NCBI GenBank assembly: GCA_023053575.1
Contig: JAKZAP010000003.1
Coordinates: forward strand, 9,834,561 to 9,898,560
Length of the DNA: 64,000 nucleotides
Direction: 5' to 3'
DNA from: Branchinecta lynchi
Taxonomy: Eukaryota > Arthropoda > Branchiopoda > Anostraca > Branchinectidae
The position numbers and the translations under genes were made by a program. This document shows, one piece after another, positions 24,901 to 36,900 of the stretch (position 1 is its first letter; the number at the start of each line of letters is the position of its first letter). The notes below the pieces were generated by a model, which saw nothing but the letters and a program-made list of their open reading frames with translations, had not been told where the DNA came from and did not search any database.

Positions 24901-27900
24901 CAGGGCCTCACGTCTGCTTTTGGATGGGAAGTAATCTTCTTTTTCATCGCTTTCCTTTTCAGATTCCGGAATTACAGCTTTATTTTTATCACTCCTTTTT
25001 CCTCTTGAGATTCGATCTTCCTCGCTACGTTAGCTTGGGGAAAGGTCGCTCTTTTTGCGACCTTCGTCGATTGTTTTTCTTCCCGAGAATTTTCCGCATA
25101 GTTCCAGCAACTCACCTCGCTCTGTTTACTGTTATGTTCCAGCCTAGCACTTTAGGATAGTTTGATAGGCGTTCTGTAGAACCAGGCGCTTTTAACAAAT
25201 TACCCACCGTTTTCCCCAGGCCTGTTGTCGTCTACAAAATAAAGATAAATTATTTCTCCAGTAAATAAAGAAGGTGCTCCTAGCTTCCAGTTGTCAAAGG
25301 AATTTCAAAACTACAAATAAAAAGATTTTGAACAAAATTTCAGTAAACTGGAAATCTCGTGGGAAAAATAGATACCGTAACCGTTTTCTGACGAGCGAGC
25401 TTCGCGTAAACAATCGTCGGTAGTATAACATGCATCGAAAATGTCGAAACAAGGCAAGTGTGAAATCAGTCATGTTGTCGTTAGGGGGGTTAGGATGAAA
25501 CTGTATGAAATTTGGATCTTCCGGTTTGCCAGTGGAGGAGCGATAAGAAATACGTTGCATTGGCATTATAGGTACCTCTCACGACTGTTCTGTTGATTCT
25601 CGGCCAGTTGATAATCCTTCCGTTCAACAACAGTTGATGGTAGAAAAAAAAATCCTGAAAGCACAACTCAGACTATTTACGGTCTATTTCCCAGAACTAG
25701 TTAAAGGAAACCTGAATGAAGGGTACCAAGTATCATCCCTATCTGTATGACGTCCGTTAACATTGCCTGCAGAAAACCCAATCCAAATACGAAATACCGT
25801 TTCCAAGCTATGATTTTTGCTCCATTTTACATCTGTCCTTATTTCAGAACCGAGCAATTTTAGAAATGAACAAATGTCTCCAATCAACCCTTCTTCTGGA
25901 ATATTTTTCAACCAGATAAGCCCAAACGTATATCTAGAAGAAATTCCAATACGATCCGGCCAGCGCTGTACAAGATTTGAATGAATTGCGCTTTTTGTCT
26001 TGGAGTCTGCATGTGCAAACCTCCGGAAACAATCATCCCTATTTTGGAAACGTCACGCTCAGGAGAAGAATTCTCTCCGTGTCCATGGTTGTAAATGCAT
26101 TCTCCATGGTGTGTTCAAGTATGGTTTCATTGTTCAGGTGTCCTTTAAATACTGTAAAACTAGGCTCTGCTTTTAACAAATCATGTACGGCTTTGGGTGT
26201 TATAAGCCTTTTCCCTGGTCCATTTACTTCTAGCATGCGTCAGAAGTATGACACCGAAGACTCGTCGAGAACATGACATGCATGGAAAATAGTGAAACGC
26301 GGCAAGTGTGAAAATCATTGAAGTGTCGTTAGCGGTTTAGAATGTAACATTTAAAATTCGTGTCTCTGGGCTGAAGAGTCAATGGATGTAACTACGGAAA
26401 TAGGTTTGCATTGACATTGTAGGTGCGACGGGTCCTTTATTCTCCAGTCTATGAACTGCATACCTCCACACCCCTACTTGTCGAAACGCAGTACTTTGAG
26501 CTATTGAACTATCTGTCTTGGTTGCCTTTCATTTTTGCTGCTTATGACGTGTATGGATAGCGATCAATCGAGGTCTTATAAGGACGGTTCTGGCGTTCCC
26601 ACGGATTCGCTTTCTGACAAGCAAAACGAAGATCCGCTATTCGCCGAAATTCATGGAAAGCCGTTCCGACGATGCGACTTTCCGAGATCACTTCCTGTTT
26701 CCGTCTGGATTTGCTTTCTGGATTAATTCGGGGACTTTAAGAGCTTTAGATTGAATGACTGTATATTTCAGTGTTGCTGGGTCAGTACAATCTTGTCAGT
26801 CGGTTAGCAATCCTCAGGTATCTAGTACCAATAATTCTACCAGAGTAATGCAGTCTTGACCATGGACTGCAACAGAGAGTGGGTTTGTATGAAGAAAAGT
26901 TGAAGATTGGCTTATGGTTAGAAAGTTCGGGTTTGCATATGACCTATAGTTATTCTATATATACTGTTATAAACTCGTATCTATTTCAGGCGGGAAATAA
27001 TGAAGCAAACCATCATGGCTGACTCTGTCGAAAGTAAACGGTCGAAAAAGAATACTCTCCTGTGCGCTAGAAAGATGCATAAGAAGAAGAAGAAGAAAGT
27101 CCAGTACAACTCAAACTTCACAGATGGTAAGTCCGACTGATTTGATTCTCTACAAAAATAGTTCCCACCCCTCCAGTAATGGTGGACTTTGCACAGAGGC
27201 GAGTCGAACCCACCAACTGCGTGCCAGTCAGGGCCTATACAATGATTCTGCAAGCATCAGTTTCAGCCTTGCAATACAGATGGCGTTTGGTAGTTCTGTG
27301 AATGGATGAACGAATCACCTTAGTTCAACCAAAGCCATTGACCTATACAAACAGACAAAACAAGAGCTAGAAGCTCATATGGCCCTTGCAGTGCCTGGTC
27401 AAAGGACGAAAGTAGGAATTTGACAATTGGAGCGTTTGTTGTGATCATTTGTAAGCGAAATCCTGAGATAAAACTGATCATGTGCCCCTGGAAGTCACGA
27501 GAATGTATCGTTTGATAAAAAGTATTTCCTTTTTGCACTAGTCTGTGATGATGCGCACTTTAAGGAGGTGGAAATTCATCTGTAATCAAAATCCTTGAAG
27601 CAAAAATGATGATAAGAGCATCGATATCGTGAAGAATGATATTTTGCTCAAAGGTATTGTTTGTACTTTAAGGGAGTCACTTGTAAGCAAAACTCTTGAG
27701 GCAAAAATGATCGTGAGCCCTTGGGGAGCATGAACATATATTGTTTGGCAAAAAAATTTAACCAAAGCCTTGATGGCACAAAGATCATGAGCCGTCGGAG
27801 ATCATGAAATGTATCGTTTGGTCAAAAGTTTTTTGGTTCACTTTGCGGTTAAGATGCGAACTTTAAGGTAGCTAGGTATTGATTTCTATGCAAAACCATT

Positions 27901-30900
27901 GAGGCAAAAATGATCATGGGCTCATGGGGATCATGAGAATGTATATTTAGCTCAAAAGTATTTTTTGAGATCCCAAAACGTAAGTGGGGGATACCTATGA
28001 CGTCGCAAAAATGTCCGTCTGACCGTCTGTCTGTAAGCACGATAACTCTCGAAGGGAATGAGATATTTTGATGAAACTTGGTGTGAGGATTCATTGGGTC
28101 AAGGGTAAGATCAAGTTCGTAGATGGGCTATGTAGCCCTACATTTAGGGGTGGGGGAGGGGGTTCAAATCTAGGGACAAACAAAATATTTGTAAACAGCT
28201 AATGTTATAGTCGATGGGGTAAGAAGGCATTCTGAGCACGATAGTGAAAACCATTTTCTCGCCAGATAAGTAGTTCCTCCGGAATCTGGCAAAAACCGGA
28301 AAGTTGGTTAAGAGTAAAAGTTTTTTTTTAAGTTGATTAAATGTTCGGTTTAAGGGTAAGAAGACATGCTGGACACCGTGGTTCGTCCGGAATCCGGCGA
28401 AAACCGGAAAGTTGGTTAAAAGTATAAGTTTCATTTAAAGTTGATTAAATGTTCGATTTAGGGCTAAAAAGACATGCTGAATACGATGGTGAAAACCATT
28501 TTCTTGCCGAACTACTAGTTCGCCCGGAATCTGGTCAAAACCGGAAAATTTGTTAAAAGCAAAAGATTGACTAGTTGACAGATTAAGGGGTAAGAAGAGA
28601 GGCTGAGTCTGTATATGACAATCGTTTTTTACCCGGACATATAAGGACATACATCCAGAATCCGATTGTAACCCGGAATTTTTTGTTAGTCAAAGTTTTA
28701 TTTAAAGTTGATTAGATGTTCTTTATAGGGATAAGGAGATACGCTGGATTCGTTTCTGAATTTTCTTTTTATGCTGGACTAGTAGTTCGGAGCTCGGAAT
28801 TCGGGCGGAATTCGGTTACTTTTCGAGTCAGGCGAGTACTTTAAGGGATGGTCGGATCTGGGAAGTGACAATTACTAAGCCAATCATGTCAAGTCTATAA
28901 TGGTCAAGCCAAGTATCATCGTCCTAGCACATCTGGAAGTACCTTAACTCGCGATCACCGGAATTCCGGACCCCCCCCCCCCTCCCAACTTCCCCCACAG
29001 TGCCCGAATTCAGTCCGGTTGTGTCACTGGTGTATCTAGGGCTTGTGCTTGTTCTTTCCACCAAGTCTCATCCCAATCGCTCGACTCTAAGCGTGTCACA
29101 ATATTTACGCCCCCCCCCCCCCCATATTCATCGGATCTGGTCTTGACTTGAAATGGGAAATTTGAGACACGAGTCTTTCTAGATATCAAGTTTCATTGAG
29201 TTCCAATTCCCGTTCGAAAGTTATACCATGCCTCAAGATTCAGGATTCCCCCTCCCTCCACTTCCCCCACGGTGGTCGGATCGGGAAGATGACTATTTCC
29301 AAGTTAGTTTGGTCGGGTCCCTGATATGCCTGCCAAGTTTCATCGTCCTAGCACTTCTGGTACCCTAACTCGAGAACAGTGGACCGACAGACCGAAAAGA
29401 GATCGGGATAACGCACTTGATCGAAACTGCAAGAGCCATAAGAAGCATAACTTCTAAAGAAAAAGGGAAAGAACACAAACAACAACTACGATCTTGCCAG
29501 CGGCGACCGGTAGTATATTATTTTCCACGGCAGTAAGTCGCGGAAAAGATGACCGGCAATAAAACCAACAGGATCTATGTAAAGGAGGCGTGAAGGGTGC
29601 AATTTCGGTGTATTCCACCTTCTATAAATACGGCGTCTAGCCTTTTGCATCACTTTCAAAGCCGTCCGAAATGACCTAACAGAGGTAAAAAAAAGAATTG
29701 AAGAAGAAAAAATAAATTGCTCCAATTTTGATTGTGAACACTTGGATCTTAACTGATATTAATTTCTTAATTTATCATTTCCATTTTTTAGGGGCCAAAA
29801 CCAAGGTTGTCTAAAATTTGGGGAAGTGTTCAAATAAGCATAGCACTATGGTATACCTTTTTTCGACTGCCGTCTTTATCCTTCTTTCTTCGCCATTGAA
29901 CGAAGTAAGGAGAGTGGTTCGGTTTCTACCTTCAGCGACGTTGTAAAGGTCGGGAAAGCAAATGTTAGCTTTTTAGCATTTGTCCTATGGAGGTTGGAAC
30001 ACACCCAGAGCGGACCTACTTTTTGCTTAGCAGCTTTTTTCGTCTTTTCTCGTCATCGAGTAATACAAAACGCCTGTTTTAGTGAAAAGTTAGTGTTCTT
30101 TCAGCTTAGGCCACAACCTGACCCGTTTTTGTTGCACGCTGCAGGTCCGCTTCTCGGCCGCTACCGGGCTGATTTTTTCTACATTCGTTTCTGAACTGCA
30201 GTGCTTCCCAGGAAGACGGCAGCGTTTCTCGAGAATCGCGGGCTTGCTTACCGACCAAGTCCGCGCTTCCCTGCAAGGTGCTGCTTCAACCAAGAAGAAA
30301 TCTTGCAGGCAGTGAATCCAGAAACACATCTTGTGCAGAAGCAAAGAAGTGCTGCTGCAGCGATGCGGCAGCACGATTGCAACGAAAACGAGGCTCTGGT
30401 GTTGGTATTTCTTTTCTTTCTTCTGATCCTGTGGAGAGTTTGGTATGGCGTGCATAAGTACGCGGAATCGGGAGTCTTTCTTTTTTCTCCTTTTTTTGTG
30501 CGTCTATTTCAGAGGAACGACTATTTATATTACCTACGTATAGTCGATGTATAAAATGGGGACGAATTCGTATCCCTGTCGGCTCCGAGTGATCGATTTA
30601 TATTGCTATGAAGTTTTTTTTTATAATTAAAGAACCTGAACCTTAACCTCCTCCTCTCAACTAGCTCATCTCAGAATTTGATTTCTTTTCTAGATTTCGA
30701 TTCCGAGGAAATCCTGACCTACGAAGAAGTAGCTCTGTACTACCCCCGGGCTTATCACAAGCGACCCATGGTCTTGATCGGCCCACCGAATATTGGCCGA
30801 CAAGAGCTTCGACAGAGGCTAATGTTGGACTCGGAACGGTTTGCTGCCGCAGTACCTCGTAAGTTGCCTCTTAACCTTAGTAAGCACAGACTGCTTTTAT

Positions 30901-33900
30901 GGCTGAGAACTTTTGTGTTTTTGCGTAGGTAGAGAATATTATAGTTATTGCAATAACAGCCGCAGGACCATGGTAACACAAAATAAACAACAAAAACCAA
31001 ACCAAATAGTAAACCTTCAAAGGCTACATACAAAATTAACTGATTTCCTACAGAAAACTTTCACATCCGTGATCTAAATAAACTGAATTATGTTGAATCT
31101 CCTAAGGGGTTTTTATTTTATTTTCATCTTGGACTCTAGTAGCCTAGTGACGTTCAGACTATGCACTGCTTGCCCGACAAGACAAAAGTTCATCCAGACG
31201 CGGAGAATTTGAATTTCAACGGAAGCGTGTATTTCAGTGGCTAATGAAGCGAAGATCAGGAAATATTCATTTTCAGGTTGGAAGGCCCGCTATTGCGTGT
31301 GACCCAAAAAGATCTAAATTTCGTCAATCGTTTACCATTGTAGTACCTGCAGTTTCTAATATTTCAAGCATAGAGTGCCAGGGACATGGAGGTACCACAG
31401 ATCCGAAGAAAAAGTTCTTTCGATGAAAATCGAATATAATCGAATCAACAAAGTAACGCATTTTCATCGAGTCTTCAAGCCTATTAAAGTGATGGGTAAC
31501 TAGATTGTCGTATCTCAGCACTTTTCAGTTAAACTTTAAAGAATCTTTCCAAGTTGTTAATACAGCAAAATTATTAATGCCTCAACCCATCTAACTCGCC
31601 GAATTTGATGGCTGTCCCGTAGAACTCCTACCAGACGGTGCTGTGGATGTGGAGACGGTCAACAGGTTCAAAAGAGCATGATAGCATGCACCGGGACCAC
31701 ATGTGTTCGACCTTAAAATGCCGCTTAAGATTAAAACTCTGTGATATAAAAAACAAGAGCTGGAAGCTCATAGTGCACTTGCAAGGCTTGGTAAAAGGAT
31801 GAAAGTAGGAATTTGCCAATTCGTGGGTTTGTTGTGATCATTTGTAAGCAAAACCCCTGAGATAAGAATAACGAAAATGGAAATCACGAGAATGTATCGT
31901 TTGGTAAAAAGTTATTTTTTGTTTTGCACTTGGTTGTGATTGTGAACATTCATGTGTTATCAGAACCCTTGAGGCAAAAATTATACTGGGCCCTTTAGGA
32001 CCATGGATATATATATGGTCTGGTCAAAAGTTAAGGTTAAGATTGGCTGTTGGTTAAGATGCGCACTTTAAGGGTGCTAGAAAGTAATTTCTAAGCAAAA
32101 CCCTTGAGGCAAAAATGATCATGGGCTCATGGGGATCATGACAATGTAGATTTTGCTTAAAAGCATTTTTTGTACTTTGCAGTGAGGAGAGTACTTTAAG
32201 GGATGGTCGGGTCTGGAAATTGACAATTTGAAAGCCACCTCTTGTCAAGTTTCTAATGTTCAAGCCAAGTTTCTTCGTCTTAGCACATCTGGAAGTACCT
32301 TAAATCGCGATCACCGAATTCCAGACCACCCTCCAACTCCCCCCGGAGTGCCCGACCCGGTCCGGTTCTGTTACTGGTGTGTGTAGGGCTTACGTTTCTT
32401 CATCCTACCAAGCGTCATCCCTATCGCTACTTAAGCGTGTCACAAAATTTCCGCCCCCCCCCCCCTCCCCCAGACTTCCTCGCACTGATCGGATCTTGTC
32501 CGCACTTGAAATGGGACATCTGAGACATGGGTTCTGTCAGAGTATCAAGTTTCACTAAGATCCGATCACCCGTTCAAAAGTTGGACATTTTCACCCTCAC
32601 TCCATTCCCCACCACGATGGTCAAATCGGAGAAACGAGTGTTCTTAAGTTAAAATTGTCGAGTCCCTGACATGCCTGCCAAGTTTCATCGTTCAAGCACA
32701 TGTGTCAGCATCTTAACTAGCGGCCACGGGAAATCCGGAACCCTCCCTCGAACCCCCCCCCCCCCCACAAGTGCTCGGATCCGATCCGGTCTTGTCAACT
32801 ATGTATCTGGGGCATGTGCTCGTTCTTCCCACCAAGTTTCGTCCCGATCCATCCACTCTGAACATCCCACACTCTTAAGTGTGTCAGAAAATTTCTGGTC
32901 CCCCCCCCCCCAGACTCCCCCACATTGATCGGATACTGTCGGCACTTGAAATGGGACATCTTGAGCCATGACTTCTTTCAGAATATCAAGTTTCACTAAG
33001 ATCCGATCACCCGTTCAAAAGTTGGACAATTCTCCAGATTCCGGATTCTCCCTCGCTTTTATCCCTCCACGATGGTCAAATCCCCCCCACGATGGTCAAA
33101 TCGGAGAAACGAGTGCTCTTAAGTTAAAATTGTCGAGTCCCTGACATGCCTGCCAAGTTTCATCGTTCTAGCACATGTGTCAGCATCTTAACCTCGGAAT
33201 TCCGGAATCCTTCCTCGAACTCCCCCCACAGTGCTCGGATCCGATCCGGTCTTGTCAACTATATATCTCAGGGCTTGTGCTTGTTCTTCCCAACATTTTT
33301 CATCCCGATCCATCCACTTTAAACAAGTCACACGATGTCCGGTTCCCTCCCTCCAACTCCCCCCAAAGTCACCTGATCCATTCCGGACTTGGAAGTGTGA
33401 CATCTGAGACAGGTCTTTCCAAATATCAAGTTTCATTAAGATCCGATTCCCCGTTCAACAGTTAAAAGTACGTCAATATTCCGGATTCCCCCTCCCTCCA
33501 CTCCCTCCTACTGTGATCGAATCGGGGAAATACCTATTTCTAAGTTAGTTTGGTAGGGTCCCTAATATGCCTGCCGAGTTTCATCGTCCTAGCACCTTTG
33601 GAAGTACCCTAACTCGAGATGAGTGGCCTGACAGATATACGACAGCCGAAAAGTGATCTGTATATGGCACGTGAGCGGAGCTGCAAGTGCCATAAAAATG
33701 TGTCAATAAATCAACCTGTTTCTGGGATCCTAAAATGTAAGTGGAGGGATAACTGTGACTTCGTAAAAGTTGTCCGCCCGTCTGTCTGCCCGTCCGTCCG
33801 TCTGTCAGCACGATAACTCTCGTAGCAATATTTTGATGAAACTTAGTGTGAGGACTCTTTAGGTCAAGGGAGAGGTCGAGTTCGTAGATGGAAAGTTGAT

Positions 33901-36900
33901 TAGATGTACGATTTAGGGGTCAGAAGACATGCTGAATCTGCTTTTGACAATCATTGTTTACCCAGACATATAGTTCGCCCGGAATCCGGCTGAAACCGGA
34001 AAATTTGTCAAAAGTTAAAGTTTTATCTTTTCAGTTCAATCATTCCTTATTCTTCAAAAACATTCCTTACGGTATTCCGAATATTTGTTCTCTCGTCAAA
34101 CATAATTATATACAATTGTGCTTTATGGGTAGGATCTTAGGAACTGGTTGTTCCTGAAGTTAATTAGATGTTCGATATAGGGGTAAGGAGATACGGTGAA
34201 TTCGTTTTTGAGCTTTCGCTTTTGCCGGACAAGTAGTTTGCCCAGAATCCAGCCCTAACCGGAGATTTGGTAGAAGTGAGGCCGGAAGATTTGATCAGTT
34301 ACGTCAAAGCAGATATGACGTATAGCCATGATGACATGTACACATGCTGAAAGCGTATCTGAACTTGTTTTTCTCAGATGATTAGCCATTGGCCTTCTTC
34401 TGTTTCTAAATCTTAATAGTCAAAATGTTTGAACAGTCAGGCGAAGACCGGGTGTCTACAAGACCCATTTATCTGGATCAAATATTAAAAATTTTGGGAT
34501 CCCATCGAAACCTTTGGTCTTGTTCAGTGAAGTCAGGCGTAAAAGTCGTGTTTGAGCATTGTGTTTATTTATTTATTTGAGTACACATCAGACGGACCAC
34601 GTCTTCATTTATGTCTTCAAACATGGGGTAGACCAGTTCTCCCATTTATTCTACCGATGTACCTCCTGTAATGGACGTTTGCTAAGTTTCACTTCTCAGA
34701 ACCGGGCTTCTGAGGGGGGAGAGAGCCGAAAAACTTTTGATACCGATAACCACAGAACGGCGGATCGGGTAGGGGTAGGGAGGATGATCTTTACTTGTTG
34801 GGCTTGGAAAAGAGTGAGTTTCGCTCCGCGCACTTGTGTATGTTGTTAATCCAACAGAGCTAAATTTGCGAAGAAAAGGTCGTTGTAAAATCCTCTGCTT
34901 TCAGACACGAGTCGTCCAAAAAAAGACCACGAGTTGGACGGCCAGGACTACCACTTCATTTCCCGAGCGCAGTTCGAAGCGGATATTGTACAAAGGAGAT
35001 TCGTGGAGCACGGGGAATATGAACGGTCTTACTATGGTGAGTGCTCTTCCATTTCGGAGCTTTCGCGGTCTGTCTGTAGTAAGCCAAGTAATAAAGGCAA
35101 GACAGCGTGGCCCGTAACAAGAGGGAGCTGCGGTCGCGAAACACTAACATACTGTACCCATGAAAGAAAGTCCCAAAAATGAGTCTGTACGATCCAAGGC
35201 CTTAACAAGTGTCTTCCACTTCTATGCCAGTGAATCAGGTTGTACAATGTTATAGTATCTTCTAGTATATAGTTAAATGATAGAATACTTGATACCTGAA
35301 CGGATACGGACTTGAAGGTTGTTACACAGATGCGTTCAACCTTGCCCTTTCATTGGACGTGATAAAAAGCAGTTTTCATTTTTGAGTGGAAACACCGCTT
35401 GCGGCAATGATGGACTATTGGACGAAGACCCAAACGCCGCTGGGGGCGTCCCGCGTAAAAGTTCGTTTTTTTATGACGCCAAGATAGAAAAAGAAGGTCT
35501 GAAGTCAACCACTTTTCATGCTTGATCACGATTTTACCCGTTACTCCTCTTCAAAAAAAGATTTTCTCCTTGTGAAAACTTTTCATGACATCAAGCAGTT
35601 TTCCATTGAAAATTGGCAAACTTTTGCCCTCCAGGAAAAGCGTTTTGGGGGGGGGGGGGGGGAGGGGTGGTCTAAACGAAGAGAGAATGGCTTGAAAAGA
35701 GTACATATTTGTGTTCAACACTTTGCAGAATCTTCAGGTATTTGTAACTTTTGAACCGGTGATCGGACCTTAATAGAACTTGACATTTGGAAGGACCTCG
35801 TGCCTCAGACGACCAACTTAAAGTCTGGACCGGATCCGGTGACTTTGGGGGAAGCGGGAGGGGGGAACCGGAAATCTTGGAAAACGCTTGGAGTGAAGGG
35901 ATCGGGCTGAAACTTGGTGGGAAGAGCAAGCACAAGTCCTAGATACATCATTGACATAATCTAACCGAATTCGGGCACTGTCGGCACTCGTATCGACTGA
36001 CTTGAGAAAAGTCGTTTGCATGATCCGACCATCGTGGGGGGAGTGGAGGGATGGGGAATCCGGAATCTAGTGTCATTCATAACTTTCGGACGGCGATTCG
36101 ATCGGAATGAAACTCGGCAAGTATGTCGTCTCAGATGTTACATGTCAAGTCCGGACCTGGTCCGAAAATTGTGGGGAAATTGAAGGGGGCACTGGAATTT
36201 TCGTAAATCGCTTAGCGTCGAGGGATCGGGATGGAATTTGGAGGGGAGAACAAGCACTAGATACGTTACTGATAGAACCAGAGCAAATCGGGCTCTTGGA
36301 GGGAGTTGAAGGTTTTGTTCCAGAATTCCGGTGATCGCGAGTTAGGATACTTCCAGATGTGCGAAGAAACTTGGAAGGCATAGTAATGACCCGAACTAAT
36401 AGACTTAAGGACCTGAAACTATGCCGAAGGAGAACTTCTTCTCCTGGATCCAACCAGTTTTTGGGGAGTTAGAACTAATGGGAACTAAATAGAACGTCTG
36501 GAAACTCTGTGACATATACACAAACCAAACGAAATGCAAGTTGGACCGTACCGATTTTTATAAGGCCTAGTTTGTTATTTGGCGTCTGGACCGGATCCGG
36601 CCACTGTAGGAGGAGGATGAAGCGGAAACCGGAAATTTTCAGAATTGCCCCGATTCGAGTCAAACTTGAACGACAAGAAGAGGAGATGTCAGAGATACGA
36701 CGTTTATTAGTTCCTAGTCGTATTTGACCACAGTGGCAGGAGTTGGAGGGGGAGTCCTGGAAATTTTGCGGCTCGCATAGGGGGCAAACGAGAGAAGGAT
36801 TTGAATGAAACTTGGAAAGTAGAGAGATGATGGGCGCTAGATGATATATTTCAAAGTCTACACGGGATCTGAGCACGGGGGGGGGGGGGGGGGGGGGTAC

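Larger units (their letters stand above)
20335..26989 (+). other. PALS1 intron 6 (6.7 kb): LINE 3' end, family A array, M1 copy
   Basis: It holds a retroelement 3' end with (TTGA)n tail (20680-20865), a complete family A element (22109-23316) and an M1 element (24036-24325). Segment 24330-26980 has several medium ORFs on both strands (138 codons at 24744-25160, + strand; 65-90 codons on the minus strand at 25294-26236), none with a motif I recognise. 20870-22100 shows nothing specific except repeated AGGCGAAAGCC words. Confidence 0.7.
27127..30693 (+). other. PALS1 intron 7: composite B/C element with nested family A
   Basis: Most of the intron is the composite element 27355-29454 with a family A copy nested at 27963-28815. 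Downstream, 30120-30500 is GC-richer and open in several frames (see findings). 29460-30100 shows nothing specific. Confidence 0.75.
30859..34904 (+). other. PALS1 intron 8: M8 fragments, composite B/C copy 2, family A copy
   Basis: It contains M8 fragments (about 31196-31240, 31440-31530), a composite B/C element (31755-33700) and, directly after it, a family A element (33723-34526). A (TTTA)n retroelement tail lies near 34560-34578. The rest is unremarkable. Confidence 0.75.

Noticed and set aside
36475..36876. Minus-strand ORF of 133 codons
   Set aside because: It lies within the reversed family B array; similar frames appear in other B copies because the repeat lacks stops in that phase.
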